Assembly: GCF_031180975.1 (NCBI RefSeq)
Contig: NZ_JAPSLI010000005.1
Coordinates: 124,001 to 188,000, forward strand
Reading direction: 5' to 3'
Length of the DNA stretch: 64,000 bases
Source: Microbacterium sp.
GTDB lineage: Bacteria > Actinomycetota > Actinomycetes > Actinomycetales > Microbacteriaceae
Shown here: positions 1-8,721 of the stretch, one piece after another
Layout of the letters: every line of letters begins with the position of its first letter
Numbering within the stretch: the stretch's first letter is position 1
Made by a program: the position numbers and the translations under genes
The notes under the pieces: generated by a model
What the model was told of the DNA's origin: nothing
What the model saw: only the letters and a program-made list of their open reading frames with translations
Databases searched by the model: none

Positions 1-244
1 CCAGCACGGCGTTGTCCCGCGTCTCGTTCAGGGTGCCCCACGACTCCCACGCCAGCCGCACACCGGGCAGTTCCGCGCCGTTCTCGGTGCGGAATGCTCC
101 GATCGAGGTGAACTGCCGGTCGCCGGGGGGATCGCCGTCCCGCCAGGCTCCGGTCGACGGCGGCCGGGCGCGGAGCAGGCGGACGTCCGCCTCCGTCACC
201 GGTGCCGACGGCACCGTGTCTTCGGAGGTCGTCTGCCAGTCCAT
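1..244 (-). CDS. metX: Homoserine O-acetyltransferase, N-terminal part (cut by window edge)
   Basis: Only the first 81 codons lie in the window; the gene runs off its left edge. Reading from the ATG at 244 the protein begins MDWQTTSEDTVPS and continues through FRTENGAELPGVRLAWESWG and TLNETRDNAVL. This is the typical start of the MetX fold, just before the HALTGD oxyanion-hole segment. MetX acetylates homoserine with acetyl-CoA in the cytoplasm. The product is the substrate of MetY, encoded 386 bp upstream on the same strand, so the pair performs direct sulfhydrylation. A GGAGG sits unusually close to the ATG. The active-site residues lie outside the window. Confidence 0.9.
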   Translation of the reverse strand, partial: MDWQTTSEDTVPSAPVTEADVRLLRARPPSTGAWRDGDPPGDRQFTSIGAFRTENGAELPGVRLAWESWGTLNETRDNAVL

Positions 245-376
245 TCCTCCATTCTCGCCTGCCCGGTGGGACGGCGTCCGTAGGTTACGCATCGCGCGTG
301 CGGCAGGTCGCTGTGCGGGCGGCCGGGGTCACATGTGTGCGCCAGTTTGTGGCATCCGCGCCATTGATCGATGTAG

Positions 377-575
377 CGGATGCTGGATTCTGGCGCGGAC
401 GTGGTGCGCAACCGGGTCGGATGCTGGATTCTGGCGCGCACGCGGTGCGCAACCGGGTCGGATGCTGGAATCTGGCGCGGACGTGGTTCGCGACCCCGGT
501 AGCGGATGCTGGATTCTGCCGCGCACGCGGTGCGCGACCGGACCGAATGCCAGCAGTCGGCGCGCACGCGGGAAA
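377..575. repeat. 41-bp imperfect tandem repeat array, four full copies plus a decayed fifth
   Basis: Units begin with CGGATGCTGG at 377, 418, 459 and 503. Units 1, 2 and 4 are 41 bp and unit 3 is 44 bp because it carries a small insertion. A fifth, decayed unit starts near 544. Each unit contains GCGCAC-GCG-GTGCGC or a close variant, which could form a small hairpin. The array fills much of the 386-bp gap between metY and metX. Reading frames across it are repeat artefacts. The rest of the gap, 245-376, holds only the presumed metX leader, and I see no clear promoter there. The function is unknown. Confidence 0.85.
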
Positions 576-579
576 CGCG

Positions 580-618
580 GAATGCCCCGGACCGCGCTGA
601 ACGAGGTCCGGGGCATTC
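580..618 (-). terminator. Hairpin terminator after metY
   Basis: A perfect 14-bp inverted repeat (arms 580-593 and 605-618, GAATGCCCCGGACC and its complement) encloses an 11-nt loop. It starts 12 bp beyond the metY stop. There is no T-run, as is common for terminators in GC-rich actinobacteria. Confidence 0.8.
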
Positions 619-630
619 CGTCGAGAAGGG

Positions 631-1953
631 TCAGGCGCGGGCGGCCTCAGCGACGCGGCGAGCTGCGGCGAGCGCGTTCTCCAGGTCGGCCTTGAGGTCC
701 TCCACGTTCTCCAGGCCCACCGAGAGGCGCACCAGACCGGGCGTGACACCGGCGGAGAGCTGCTGCTCCGGGGTGAGCTGCGAGTGGGTGGTGGATGCCG
801 GGTGGATGACCAGCGAGCGGACGTCGCCGATGTTCGCGAGGTGGCTGAACAGCGACAGGTTGTTGACGAACTCGCGTCCGGCGTCCACGCCGCCCTTCAG
901 CTCGAACGACAGCACCGCGCCGACGCCCTTGGGAGCGTACTTGTTGGCGTTGGCGTACCACGGCGACGACGGCAGGCCCGAGTAGTTCACGGTGGCGACG
1001 TCCTCGTGGCTGTCGAGCCACTCGGCGATCTCCTGGGCGTTCTGCACGTGGCGCTCGACGCGCAGCGACAGGGTCTCGACGCCCTGGATCAGGTTCCACG
1101 CGCTCTGCGGCGCGATGGCCGAACCCAGGTCGCGCAGCAGCTGCACGCGCGCCTTGATGATGTAGGCGAGTCCGTCGCCGACCGCGGCGGTGTAGCTGGC
1201 GCCGTGGTAGGAGGGGTCCGGCTCGGTGAGGCCGGGGAACTTGTCCACGTTCTTCGACCACTCGAAGCTGCCGCCGTCGATGATGGCGCCGCCGATGGTG
1301 GTGCCGTGGCCGCCGAGGAACTTGGTGACCGAGTGGACGACGATGTCGGCGCCGTGCTCGAACGGACGGATGAGGTACGGCGTGGCGATCGTGTTGTCGA
1401 CGATCAGCGGCAGGCCGTTCTCGTGCGCGATGTCGGCGACGGTGCGGATGTCGAGGATGTTGATCTTCGGGTTGCCGACGGTCTCGGCGAAGAACAGCTT
1501 CGTGTTCGGACGCACCGCGCCACGCCACTCCTCGGGGTCGTCCTGGTTCTCGACGAACGTGACCTCGACGCCGAGCTTGGCGAGGGTGTACTTGAACAGG
1601 TTGTAGGTGCCGCCGTAGATCGAGCTCGACGAGACGATGTGGTCGCCGGCCTGCGCGATGTTCAGCACCGCGAAGGTCGCCGCGGCCTGCCCGCTGGCGA
1701 GGACCAGCGCACCGGTGCCGCCCTCCAGCGCCGCGAGGCGCTGCTCGAGCACGTCCTGCGTGGGGTTCTGGATGCGGGTGTAGATGTTGCCGAACTCGGC
1801 CAGCGCGAACAGGTTCGCGGCGTGGTCGGCGTTGTCGAACACGTACGAGGTGGTCTGGTAGATCGGCGTGGCGCGCGACTTGGTCACCGGGTCGGGGGCG
1901 GCGCCGGAGTGGATCTGCTTGGTCTCGAAGCGCCAGTTCTCGGGTGCGGGCAT
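631..1953 (-). CDS. metY: O-acetylhomoserine aminocarboxypropyltransferase (sulfhydrylase)
   Basis: A 440-residue PLP enzyme of the Cys/Met metabolism family. It makes homocysteine from O-acetylhomoserine and sulfide in the cytoplasm. The protein starts MPAPENWRFETKQIHSG. SVTKFLGGHG carries the PLP-binding lysine (about K211), and DNTIATPYL and the early QTTSY segment are typical of the family. The start at 1953 is chosen because GGAGAAG lies just upstream; the open frame extends further but with no family similarity. metX follows on the same strand beyond a terminator and a repeat array, so the two may be transcribed separately. Confidence 0.96.
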   Translation of the reverse strand: MPAPENWRFETKQIHSGAAPDPVTKSRATPIYQTTSYVFDNADHAANLFALAEFGNIYTRIQNPTQDVLEQRLAALEGGTGALVLASGQAAATFAVLNIAQAGDHIVSSSSIYGGTYNLFKYTLAKLGVEVTFVENQDDPEEWRGAVRPNTKLFFAETVGNPKINILDIRTVADIAHENGLPLIVDNTIATPYLIRPFEHGADIVVHSVTKFLGGHGTTIGGAIIDGGSFEWSKNVDKFPGLTEPDPSYHGASYTAAVGDGLAYIIKARVQLLRDLGSAIAPQSAWNLIQGVETLSLRVERHVQNAQEIAEWLDSHEDVATVNYSGLPSSPWYANANKYAPKGVGAVLSFELKGGVDAGREFVNNLSLFSHLANIGDVRSLVIHPASTTHSQLTPEQQLSAGVTPGLVRLSVGLENVEDLKADLENALAAARRVAEAARA

Positions 1954-2016
1954 GTCTTCTCCAGTTCGAAGGCGGAGCGGGTGGAGGTGGTCGTCGCGGC
2001 AGGATGCCGTGATGCG

Positions 2017-2043
2017 AGAGTACGAAGTGTGAGCGCTCGTCAA
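2017..2043 (-). promoter_or_regulatory. Possible metY promoter
   Basis: On the minus strand TTGACG (2043-2038) is followed after 15 nt by TACTCT (2022-2017), about 64 bp before the metY start. The spacer is short and the -10 is weak, so this is tentative. I saw no SAM-riboswitch-like sequence in the leader. Confidence 0.3.
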
Positions 2044-2112
2044 CAAGCGCCCGGAAATGTGACGTAATAGTCCGGGCCGGTCGCGCGGGCGGAAAAGTCG
2101 TACGGTGGAGTC

Positions 2113-2898
2113 ATGGTGATCAGACGTGCCGTGGTGACCGGAGCGAGCTCGGGTATCGGGGAGGCGACCGTCCGCGCGCTGCGCGGGGGCGGCTGGGAGG
2201 TCGTGGGGGTCGCGCGCCGGGAGGACCGCCTCGCGGAGCTGGCGGAGCAGACCGGCGCCTCGGCGATCGCGTGCGACCTCACCGACGGCGACGCCGTGGC
2301 CGCCCTGGTCGAGCGGCTGGAGTCCACCGGCCCGGTGCATGCGCTGGTGCAGGTCGCGGGCGGCGCCCGCGGCACCGAGAGCGTCCAGGACGGCTCGGTC
2401 GAGGACTGGCAGTGGATGTACGACGCGAACGTGCTGTCGTCGCAGCGGCTCGTCGCCGGGCTGCTACCTCTGCTGCGTAAAGCCGCTGCCGCGGACGGCC
2501 ACGCCGACATGGTCTTCGTGACGTCGACAGCGGCGCAGACTCCGTACCCAGGCGGCGCCGGGTACAACGCCGCGAAGGCCGCCGAATCGATGCTCGTGCG
2601 GGTGCTGCGCCAGGAGCTGAACGGTGAGCCCATCCGGGTCGCGGAGATCGCGCCGGGCATGGTGCACACCGAGGAGTTCGCGCTCAACCGGCTGCGCGGC
2701 GACCGGGTCGCGGCCGAGTCGGTGTACGCCGGGGTCGAGGAGCCCCTGTTGCCCGAGGACGTCGCCGACATCATCGCCTACGCGCTGGCCGCGCCGCGTC
2801 GGGTCAACCTCGACCTGGTCACGATGCGTCCCGTCGCCCAGTCCGCGCATCACCTGCTGGCGCGCGGGCCGCTGCACGTGCGGACCGACGTCGACTGA
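2113..2898 (+). CDS. SDR family oxidoreductase
   Basis: A 261-residue classical short-chain dehydrogenase with a Rossmann fold. TGASSGIG (residues 9-16) binds the cofactor, and an arginine-rich strand end (VARRED) suggests NADP. YNAAK supplies catalytic Y151 and K155, with the active-site serine in TSTAA. The usual NNAG is replaced by VAGGA. The substrate is unknown; closest in style to small hydroxyacid or serine dehydrogenases. A -10-like TACGGT (2101-2106) lies six bases before the ATG, suggesting a leaderless transcript. The stop overlaps the ung start by one base, so the two genes are probably translationally coupled. Confidence 0.9.
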   Translation: MVIRRAVVTGASSGIGEATVRALRGGGWEVVGVARREDRLAELAEQTGASAIACDLTDGDAVAALVERLESTGPVHALVQVAGGARGTESVQDGSVEDWQWMYDANVLSSQRLVAGLLPLLRKAAAADGHADMVFVTSTAAQTPYPGGAGYNAAKAAESMLVRVLRQELNGEPIRVAEIAPGMVHTEEFALNRLRGDRVAAESVYAGVEEPLLPEDVADIIAYALAAPRRVNLDLVTMRPVAQSAHHLLARGPLHVRTDVD

Positions 2899-3596
2899 TG
2901 CCGAGGACGCTGTCCGAGCTCGCCGACGACGGGCTGATCGACCCTGGCTGGGCGGAGGCCCTCGCCCCGGCGCAGCCCGTCATCACCGAACTGGGTGAGC
3001 GCCTGCGCGCCGAGCAGGCGGCCGGTCGCGGATACCTCCCCGCCGGTGCGCACGTGCTGCGCGCGTTCCAGCGCCCGCTGGACGACGTGCGGGTGCTGAT
3101 CACCGGACAGGACCCGTACCCGACACCTGGGCACCCGATCGGCCTGTCGTTCGCCGTCGACCCGCACGTGCGCCCCCTGCCGCGGAGCCTCGCGAACATC
3201 TACCGCGAGCGGGAGAGCGACCTCGGCATCCCGCCGGCGCCGCACGGGGACCTCAGCGCGTGGAGCGACCAGGGCGTCCTGCTGCTGAACAGGGTGCTCA
3301 CCGTGCAGCCCGGCTCTCCGGCATCCCATCGCGGCTGGGGCTGGGAGCAGGTCACCGAACTGGCGATCCGTGCGCTCGTGGCCCGCCGCCGACCGCTCGT
3401 GGCCGTGCTGTGGGGCGCGGATGCCAGGGGGCTGCGTCCCCTCCTCGCGGACACACCGGTGATCGAGTCCGCGCACCCCTCGCCGCTGTCGGCGAGCCGC
3501 GGCTTCTTCGGCTCGCGGCCGTTCTCCAGGGCGAACACCCTGTTGGAGGGTCAGGGCGCGGCTCCGGTCGACTGGCGCGTGGCGGGGGAGGCATGA
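2898..3596 (+). CDS. ung: Uracil-DNA glycosylase, family 1
   Basis: A 232-residue base-excision repair enzyme that removes uracil from DNA. The water-activating motif GQDPYP (catalytic D72) and the DNA-intercalation motif HPSPLSA (H193) are intact. LLLNRVLTV and the GWGWEQ segment are also typical of the family. Length matches the family. It overlaps the upstream dehydrogenase by one base and the downstream acetyltransferase by four (ATGA), so the three genes form one operon. Confidence 0.97.
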   Translation: MPRTLSELADDGLIDPGWAEALAPAQPVITELGERLRAEQAAGRGYLPAGAHVLRAFQRPLDDVRVLITGQDPYPTPGHPIGLSFAVDPHVRPLPRSLANIYRERESDLGIPPAPHGDLSAWSDQGVLLLNRVLTVQPGSPASHRGWGWEQVTELAIRALVARRRPLVAVLWGADARGLRPLLADTPVIESAHPSPLSASRGFFGSRPFSRANTLLEGQGAAPVDWRVAGEA

Positions 3597-4096
3597 GCGG
3601 GGTGCGGCTGCGTGCGGTGCAGGATGCCGATCTCGCGGCGATCCGCGACATCTACAACCACTACGTGCGCACCTCCACGGTGACCTTCGACGAGGTCGAG
3701 TCGGACGTCGACGGGTGGGCCGCGAAGAAGGAGCGCATCGTCGCCCTCGGCCTGCCGTTCCTGGTCGCAGAATCCGACGTGGGGGAGCTGCTCGGCTACG
3801 CACTCGCGCAACCGTGGTCGCCCAAGTCCGCCTACCGGTTCACGGTCGAGAACTCGATCTACCTGGCACCCGCTGCCGCGGGCCGTGGTGTGGGGCGGAC
3901 GCTGCTCGAAGCGTTCCTGGCCGCGTGCCGTGACGCAGGCCTGCGACAGGTGATCGCGGTGATCTCCGAGGAAGGCGCGGACGCGTCCATCGCCCTGCAC
4001 CGCCGGGTCGGGTTCGTCGACGCGGGCCGGCTCACCGCCGTGGGGGAGAAGTTCGGCAGGGATCTCGGCGTCGTGCTGCTTCAGCTGAGTCTCTGA
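3593..4096 (+). CDS. GNAT family N-acetyltransferase, phosphinothricin-acetyltransferase type
   Basis: A 167-residue GNAT protein. It begins [22 protein letters not shown], the start typical of the Pat/MnaT group, which acetylates small amines or amino-acid analogues such as phosphinothricin or methionine sulfoximine. The acetyl-CoA loop is [12 protein letters not shown], followed by [10 protein letters not shown]. The C-terminal [14 protein letters not shown] departs from the usual tryptophan-containing form. The substrate cannot be deduced. The start at 3593 overlaps the ung stop as ATGA. Confidence 0.9.
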   Translation: MSGVRLRAVQDADLAAIRDIYNHYVRTSTVTFDEVESDVDGWAAKKERIVALGLPFLVAESDVGELLGYALAQPWSPKSAYRFTVENSIYLAPAAAGRGVGRTLLEAFLAACRDAGLRQVIAVISEEGADASIALHRRVGFVDAGRLTAVGEKFGRDLGVVLLQLSL

Positions 4097-4106
4097 CTCA
4101 GGGAAG

Positions 4107-4139
4107 GAAGGCGCCGCTCTGTCACAGCGGCGCCTTCCG
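4107..4139. terminator. Bidirectional hairpin terminator
   Basis: A perfect 13-bp inverted repeat (GGAAGGCGCCGCT at 4107-4119 and its complement at 4127-4139) has a 7-nt loop. It sits exactly between the convergent ends of the acetyltransferase (4096) and the deaminase (4144). Confidence 0.85.
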
Positions 4140-4143
4140 CGGC

Positions 4144-4596
4144 TCATCCCGCCGAGTACCGCTGCCACAGGTCCGCGTGCTCGGCGCGGAACCGTGTCAC
4201 CAGGTCGATACAGATGGGATCTTCAAGGATCTGCACCCCGACGCCCTCCGCGCGGAGCAGGTCGACGGCCCCTGCGAAGTGATGCACCTCACCGACGACG
4301 ACCGAGCGGATGCCGGTGATCACCGCCGCACCTGCGCACATCGCACACGGGCCCTCGGTGGCCACCAGCACCGCACCCGCCGGCACGGTGCCGTACCGTT
4401 CGATGCACTCGCGAATCGCCTCGGTCTCGGCGTGCGCGAGGTGGTCCCCTCGTTGCACCTGCCTATTGCGTCCGCGCGCGATCACCTCGCCGTCGAGGAC
4501 GATCGCCGCGCCGAACGGCATCCCGCCCTCCTCGACGCCCTCCTCCGCCTCACGGACGGCGGCGGCCAGAGCGGAGGTGGCAGGCTCAGGCTGCAT
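4144..4596 (-). CDS. Cytosine deaminase-like nucleobase deaminase (yeast FCY1 type)
   Basis: A 150-residue protein of the CDA/dCMP zinc deaminase fold. HAE (H55, E57) and PCAMC (C84, C87) are the zinc-ligand and proton-shuttle residues. The pattern GMPFGAAIV ... CAMCAGAAVITGIRSVVVGE and the C-terminal tail ending in DLW match yeast-type cytosine deaminase better than tRNA adenosine or guanine deaminases. It probably converts cytosine to uracil for salvage. The start at 4596 overlaps the transporter stop by 11 bases. The longer open frame upstream is discarded because it lies inside the transporter and adds no family sequence. Guanine or another base remains possible. Confidence 0.85.
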   Translation of the reverse strand: MQPEPATSALAAAVREAEEGVEEGGMPFGAAIVLDGEVIARGRNRQVQRGDHLAHAETEAIRECIERYGTVPAGAVLVATEGPCAMCAGAAVITGIRSVVVGEVHHFAGAVDLLRAEGVGVQILEDPICIDLVTRFRAEHADLWQRYSAG

Positions 4597-6058
4597 CGGC
4601 GCCCGCCTGGTACTTGTCCTTCGACAGCAGCCAGTGGAAGACCAGACCCAGGGCGCAGCCGAAGAACCACGAGAACGGAGCCAGGGCGCCGAACACCGGA
4701 ACCTGCGCAATGATCGTCGTCAGCCCGCCGGCGAGCACCAGGGCCGCGATCGCCCTGGGGTTGAAGCCGCGCCGGTACCAGTACTTGCCACGGGGATCGG
4801 CGGTGTACAGGTGCTCCAGGTCCAGCCGCTGACGGCGGACGAAGAAGTACTCGCAGATCACGATGCCGAAGATCGGCCCGATGAAGGCCGAGAACGTCCC
4901 GAGTGTGTACTGCACCATGGTGGGGTTCGCGTACAGGTTCCACGGCATGATCAGCACCGAGACCGTCGACGCCACCAGGCCCGCCCGGCGGAAGGTGAAG
5001 ATCCTCGGTGCGAGGTTCGCCACGTCCATGGCGCCCGAGACGAAGTTGGCCACGATGTTCGTCGCGATCGTCGCGGTCATGAAGGTGAGTGCGCCGAGCA
5101 GCACTGCGGTGGTGTTGTCGATGCGTGCCACGAGTTCCACCGGGTCGGTGATGAGCTCGCCGAACACAGCCAGGCCGCCCGAGGTCGTCACAACGGTCGC
5201 CACAGCGAAGAGCATGAAGTTCACCGGCAGGCCCAGGAAGTTGCCCTTGCGCATGGCGTCCGGTGACCTCATGAACCGCGAGAAGTCTGCGAAGTTGAGC
5301 GTGGTGCCGGCGAACCACGCGACGGTGAGCGCGACCGCCGTCAGCCACATGCCGAACGCAGCACCACCGGACAGATCCTTCGATCCGAGCGTGAAGCTGA
5401 TGGCCCCGGGACCGCCTGCTCGCGCGACGATCCAGATCGCCAGGGCGAACATCACCACGTAAATCGCGGGTCCCGCCCAGTCGGTGAAACGGCGGATGGC
5501 CTCCCAGCCGTAGAAGAAGACCAGCAGCTGCGCGAGCCACATGAACCCGAAGCAGGCCCAACCGAGAGTGGACAGGCCCAGGATGGAGTTCTCGGCCAGC
5601 GGCTTCAGGTCGGGGAAGAACCGCAGGACCACGACGACCAGGGCGGTGGAGGACACCCAGGTCTGGATGCCGTACCAGGCGGTAGCCGTGGTGGCCTTGA
5701 TCATGCTGGGGATGTTCGCCCCGTACACGCCGAAAGCCGGACGGCAGAGTGCGGCGAAGGCGATGCCGTACTTCTGTCCGCCTCGACCCGCGAGGTTCGT
5801 GAAGAAGTAGATCAGCGTGATCCCGACCAGCAAGGCGGTGAACACCTGCCAGCCGGCGAGTCCGAGCGTGAAGAGCCCTGCGGCGAACACGTATCCTGCG
5901 ACGGAGTGGACGTTCGACATCCACATCGCGAAGAGGTTGTAAACACCCCAAGTGCGCTGCTTGACCGGGCTGATGTCGGGGTTCGAGAGGGTGGGACTGA
6001 CCTCCAGATACACGGCGCGTTCGCCGGGTATGGGAACTTCCGTCCTTGTTTCTGACAT
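4586..6058 (-). CDS. NCS1 family nucleobase:cation symporter
   Basis: A 490-residue membrane protein with about 12 predicted helices, related to hydantoin (Mhp1), allantoin and cytosine permeases. NCS1 landmarks include NPDISPVKQRTW, the WYGIQTW helix, TNIVANFVSGAMD, the late ADPRGKYWYRRGFNP loop and FFVRRQRLDLEHLY. Such proteins import a purine, pyrimidine or hydantoin with Na+ or H+. Co-transcription with a cytosine deaminase-like enzyme makes cytosine the most likely substrate. Paired palindromes upstream suggest substrate-responsive control. Confidence 0.93.
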   Translation of the reverse strand: MSETRTEVPIPGERAVYLEVSPTLSNPDISPVKQRTWGVYNLFAMWMSNVHSVAGYVFAAGLFTLGLAGWQVFTALLVGITLIYFFTNLAGRGGQKYGIAFAALCRPAFGVYGANIPSMIKATTATAWYGIQTWVSSTALVVVVLRFFPDLKPLAENSILGLSTLGWACFGFMWLAQLLVFFYGWEAIRRFTDWAGPAIYVVMFALAIWIVARAGGPGAISFTLGSKDLSGGAAFGMWLTAVALTVAWFAGTTLNFADFSRFMRSPDAMRKGNFLGLPVNFMLFAVATVVTTSGGLAVFGELITDPVELVARIDNTTAVLLGALTFMTATIATNIVANFVSGAMDVANLAPRIFTFRRAGLVASTVSVLIMPWNLYANPTMVQYTLGTFSAFIGPIFGIVICEYFFVRRQRLDLEHLYTADPRGKYWYRRGFNPRAIAALVLAGGLTTIIAQVPVFGALAPFSWFFGCALGLVFHWLLSKDKYQAGADAA

Positions 6059-6158
6059 CGCTGCTCGCTTTCCGCTCCCACTACGTCGTGGGAGCGCTCA
6101 GGCGCGGTCGTCGGCGACCGCGGCGGTGACGAGCCGAGAGGGTGCTCGGCATTCCGAA

Positions 6159-6201
6159 TGGCGGAACGTATGTTTCGCCATCTGCCGAAAATGGTATACC
6201 A
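6159..6201 (-). promoter_or_regulatory. Two nested palindromic operators upstream of the NCS1 gene
   Basis: Positions 6159-6180 form a 22-bp near-perfect palindrome (half site TGGCGRAAC, centre GTAT). Eleven bases further on, 6192-6201 is the perfect palindrome TGGTATACCA, a shape typical of GntR/FadR-type operators. On the minus strand TGGTATACC also reads as an extended -10 box. The sites lie 101-143 bp before the transporter start. Two different motifs suggest either two regulators or one palindrome overlapping the promoter. The rest of 6059-6260 holds nothing recognisable. Confidence 0.6.
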
Positions 6202-6260
6202 GAGTAGCGGCGGAAGGAAGTGGATAAATGGAGAGTCGTGGGCGCAGCTGAGTCTCTGTC

Positions 6261-7067
6261 TCAGCCCTCCCGCCAACCGTCGTTCTCCAGGTGCGAGCCC
6301 GCCTGAGGGCCCATCTGCAGCATCCCGCCGTCGACCGCCCAGCTGGCGCCCGTGACATACGACGACTCGGGGGAGGCGAGGAAGCGGATCACCGCCGCGA
6401 TCTCCTCCGCCTTGCCCGGACGGCCCAGAGGGATGCCAGGACGGTGCGTGCGATCCGCGTCCTCCGAGTCCATGCCGTTGATAGGGGTGGCGATCTCGCC
6501 CGGGGCCACCGCGTTCACCGTGATGCCGTGCTCGCCGAGCTCCTGCGCCATCGTCTCCACCAGGCCGGCGAGACCGTGCTTGGCGGCGACGTACGGTGCG
6601 GCGCCCACCCGGGGCTGGTGGGCGTGCACGCTGGTGACGGCGATGATGCGGCCGCCGTGCCCGGAGTGCACCATGCGGCGGGCGGCGGCCTGCATTCCGG
6701 CGAACGCGCCGTCCAGGTTCAGGGCGACGATGCTGCGCCATTCCTCGATGCTCCACTCCAGGAACGGGTTGCGCCCGCCGCCGCCGGCGTTGTTCACGAA
6801 CACGTCCAGTCCGCCCAGTCCGTCGACCATGTCGTCGACCACGGCGGAGACGTCGTCCAGTTCCGTGGCGTCGAACCGGGCGACGACGGCGCGCCGACCG
6901 CGGTCGCGCACGGCGGAGGCTGTGCGTTCGGCGCCTTCCTCATCGGAGTGCCAGGTGATGCCGACGTCCATGCCCGCGTCCGCGAGAGCGACGGCGGTCG
7001 CGGCGCCGATCCCCGAGTCGGAGCCGGTGACGATGGCGAATCGAGGGGAGAAGTCGTGGTGAGTCAT
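6261..7067 (-). CDS. SDR family oxidoreductase
   Basis: A 268-residue classical short-chain dehydrogenase, similar in layout to glucose 1-dehydrogenase and 3-oxoacyl-ACP reductase. It has TGSDSGIG for cofactor binding, NNAGGGGRNPF, the serine in VTSVHAHQPR, YVAAK as the catalytic Tyr/Lys pair, and the C-terminal VTGASWAVDGG. The substrate is unknown. The start at 7067 (MTHHDFSPRF) gives the usual short lead-in to the Rossmann fold; an ATG at 7079 would add four residues, and neither has a strong ribosome site. It stands alone between the nucleobase operon and the ABC operon. Confidence 0.88.
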   Translation of the reverse strand: MTHHDFSPRFAIVTGSDSGIGAATAVALADAGMDVGITWHSDEEGAERTASAVRDRGRRAVVARFDATELDDVSAVVDDMVDGLGGLDVFVNNAGGGGRNPFLEWSIEEWRSIVALNLDGAFAGMQAAARRMVHSGHGGRIIAVTSVHAHQPRVGAAPYVAAKHGLAGLVETMAQELGEHGITVNAVAPGEIATPINGMDSEDADRTHRPGIPLGRPGKAEEIAAVIRFLASPESSYVTGASWAVDGGMLQMGPQAGSHLENDGWREG

Positions 7068-7132
7068 GCCGTGGACCATAGCTCGCGCCGTCCGCGCGGT
7101 GACGGGGCCTTTACACCCGGGCGGATCGTGGG

Positions 7133-7936
7133 CTAACGGTCGCCGGCGCTGCCGGTGTCGATCACCGGGATGGCGGCCAGCAACTCCTTGGTGTACTGCT
7201 CGGACGGGTGGCGGAGCACGGCATCCGTCGTTCCGCGTTCGACGACCCGCCCCTCCTTCATCACCGCCACGGCGCCGGCCAAGTGCTGCACGACGCCGAT
7301 GTCGTGCGAGACCAGGATCAGCGTCAGCCCCTCCTCCCGGCGGAGGCGACCCAGCAGGTCGAGGATCTGCGCGCGCACGGTGACGTCCAGCGCGGAGAGC
7401 GGCTCGTCGCCGACCAGCACACGCGGTCGGTGCACGATCGCGCGTGCGAGGGCGATGCGCTGGCGCTGACCGCCGGAGAATTCGTGCGGGTGACGCTCGG
7501 CCATCTCCGGCTCCAGGCCGACCTGGGCGAGCACTTCGTGCACCCTGGCGCGGTGGTCGCCCGCGATGTCGAGCGCGCGCAGCGGCTCGGCGATGATGCG
7601 GCCGGCACTCATCCGCGGGTCCAGTGAGGCGTACGGATCCTGGAACACCAGACCCGTCTGCCTGCGCAACCAGTGCAGCGATCGGGCGGGCGCCGCGGCG
7701 TCCACGAGGTGGTCGTCGACGACCACCCGCCCGGCGGTGGGGCGGTCCAGCCCCAGCAGCAGCCGGACCAGGGTCGACTTGCCCGACCCCGATTCGCCGA
7801 TGATCCCCAGCGAATCGCCCTCGGCGACGGACAGGTCGGTGGGATGCAGAGCGACGGTATGCCGCTGGCGCTCGAACAGTGTGCGCCGCGGCAAGGCGAA
7901 CGTGCGGCTGACGCCGTGTGCTTCGATCAGGGTCAC
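7133..7936 (-). CDS. Peptide-type ABC transporter ATP-binding protein (DppF/OppF-like)
   Basis: A 267-residue ATPase, the second of two in a dipeptide/oligopeptide/nickel-type importer. Walker A is GESGSGKST, the signature is FSGGQRQRIALARA, Walker B runs into GDEPLSALDV, and the H-loop is VSHDIG. The PRRTLFERQRHTVALH insert near the N-terminus is typical of the F-type subunit. Start GTG at 7936 overlaps the preceding stop as GTGA and has GGGAGGCG upstream. This is the last gene of the five-gene transporter operon. Confidence 0.94.
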   Translation of the reverse strand: MTLIEAHGVSRTFALPRRTLFERQRHTVALHPTDLSVAEGDSLGIIGESGSGKSTLVRLLLGLDRPTAGRVVVDDHLVDAAAPARSLHWLRRQTGLVFQDPYASLDPRMSAGRIIAEPLRALDIAGDHRARVHEVLAQVGLEPEMAERHPHEFSGGQRQRIALARAIVHRPRVLVGDEPLSALDVTVRAQILDLLGRLRREEGLTLILVSHDIGVVQHLAGAVAVMKEGRVVERGTTDAVLRHPSEQYTKELLAAIPVIDTGSAGDR

Positions 7937-8721
7937 GATCCGCCTCCCGGCCGCCACAGGGTGGCGGTGGCGTCGCGCAGCAGCGCCTGCGTCACCGGCG
8001 ACGACGGCTCGCTGAGCAGTCGTCCCACCTGGGCGGATTCGACCACGCGCCCGTGCTCGAGGACGACGGCGTGCGTGGCGACCTGGGCGAGCACGGCGAG
8101 GTCGTGCGTGATGAACACCAGCGACATGCCCTCGTCCTGCACGAGCGACAGCAACAGACGCAGCACCTCCGCCTGGATCGTCACGTCCAAAGCGGTCGTC
8201 GGCTCGTCGGCGATCAGCAGGCGCGGCCGGCACGCCAGCGCCATCGCGATGGCCACCCGTTGCCGTTGGCCGCCGGAGAGCTGGTGAGGATACCTGTCGA
8301 CGATGGTCCCCGGGTCCGGCAGCCGGACCCGCGCCGCCTCCGCGACCGCCCGTGCGCGGGCCTCCCGGCGGCCCAGTCCTTCGTGGATGCGCACCGACTC
8401 CGCGATCTGGCGGCCGACGGTGCGGATCGGGTTCAGGGCGGTGCGAGGTTCCTGGAACACCATCCCGATCTCGTCCCCGCGCAGCTCCGCGAGCCGGCGG
8501 TCCGGCATCCCGAGCAGTTCGACGCCGTTCCAGCGGATGCTGCCCTCGGCCTCCGCCTCCGGTGGCAGCAGGCCGAGCACGGCGAGCGCGGTGAGCGACT
8601 TTCCGGAGCCGGACTCGCCGATGAGACCGAGACGCTGGCCGTCGGCGACGGAGAAACTCACCCCGTCGACGACCCGCCGGCCGCCGATGCGGATGACCAG
8701 GTCCTGCACCTCAAGGCTCAC
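7933..8721 (-). CDS. Peptide-type ABC transporter ATP-binding protein (DppD/OppD-like)
   Basis: A 262-residue ATPase pairing with the next subunit. It begins VSLEVQDLVIRIGGRRVVDGVSF. Walker A is GESGSGKSLT, the Q-loop sits in GMVFQEPRTALNP (typical of D-type subunits), the signature is LSGGQRQRVAIAMAL, Walker B is followed by DEPTTALD, and the H-loop is THDLAVL. Start GTG at 8721 overlaps the permease stop as GTGA. The C-terminal four-cysteine iron-sulfur motif of some DppD proteins is not seen. Confidence 0.94.
   Translation of the reverse strand: MSLEVQDLVIRIGGRRVVDGVSFSVADGQRLGLIGESGSGKSLTALAVLGLLPPEAEAEGSIRWNGVELLGMPDRRLAELRGDEIGMVFQEPRTALNPIRTVGRQIAESVRIHEGLGRREARARAVAEAARVRLPDPGTIVDRYPHQLSGGQRQRVAIAMALACRPRLLIADEPTTALDVTIQAEVLRLLLSLVQDEGMSLVFITHDLAVLAQVATHAVVLEHGRVVESAQVGRLLSEPSSPVTQALLRDATATLWRPGGGS

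Noticed and set aside
12..985. Overlapping frames on both strands over the metX-metY gap
   Set aside because: The repeated peptides come from the 41-bp tandem repeats, and no start has a ribosome site.
1954..2112. Possible SAM riboswitch upstream of metY
   Set aside because: The leader is under 100 nt after the likely promoter and lacks the conserved SAM-I/SAM-IV core sequences.
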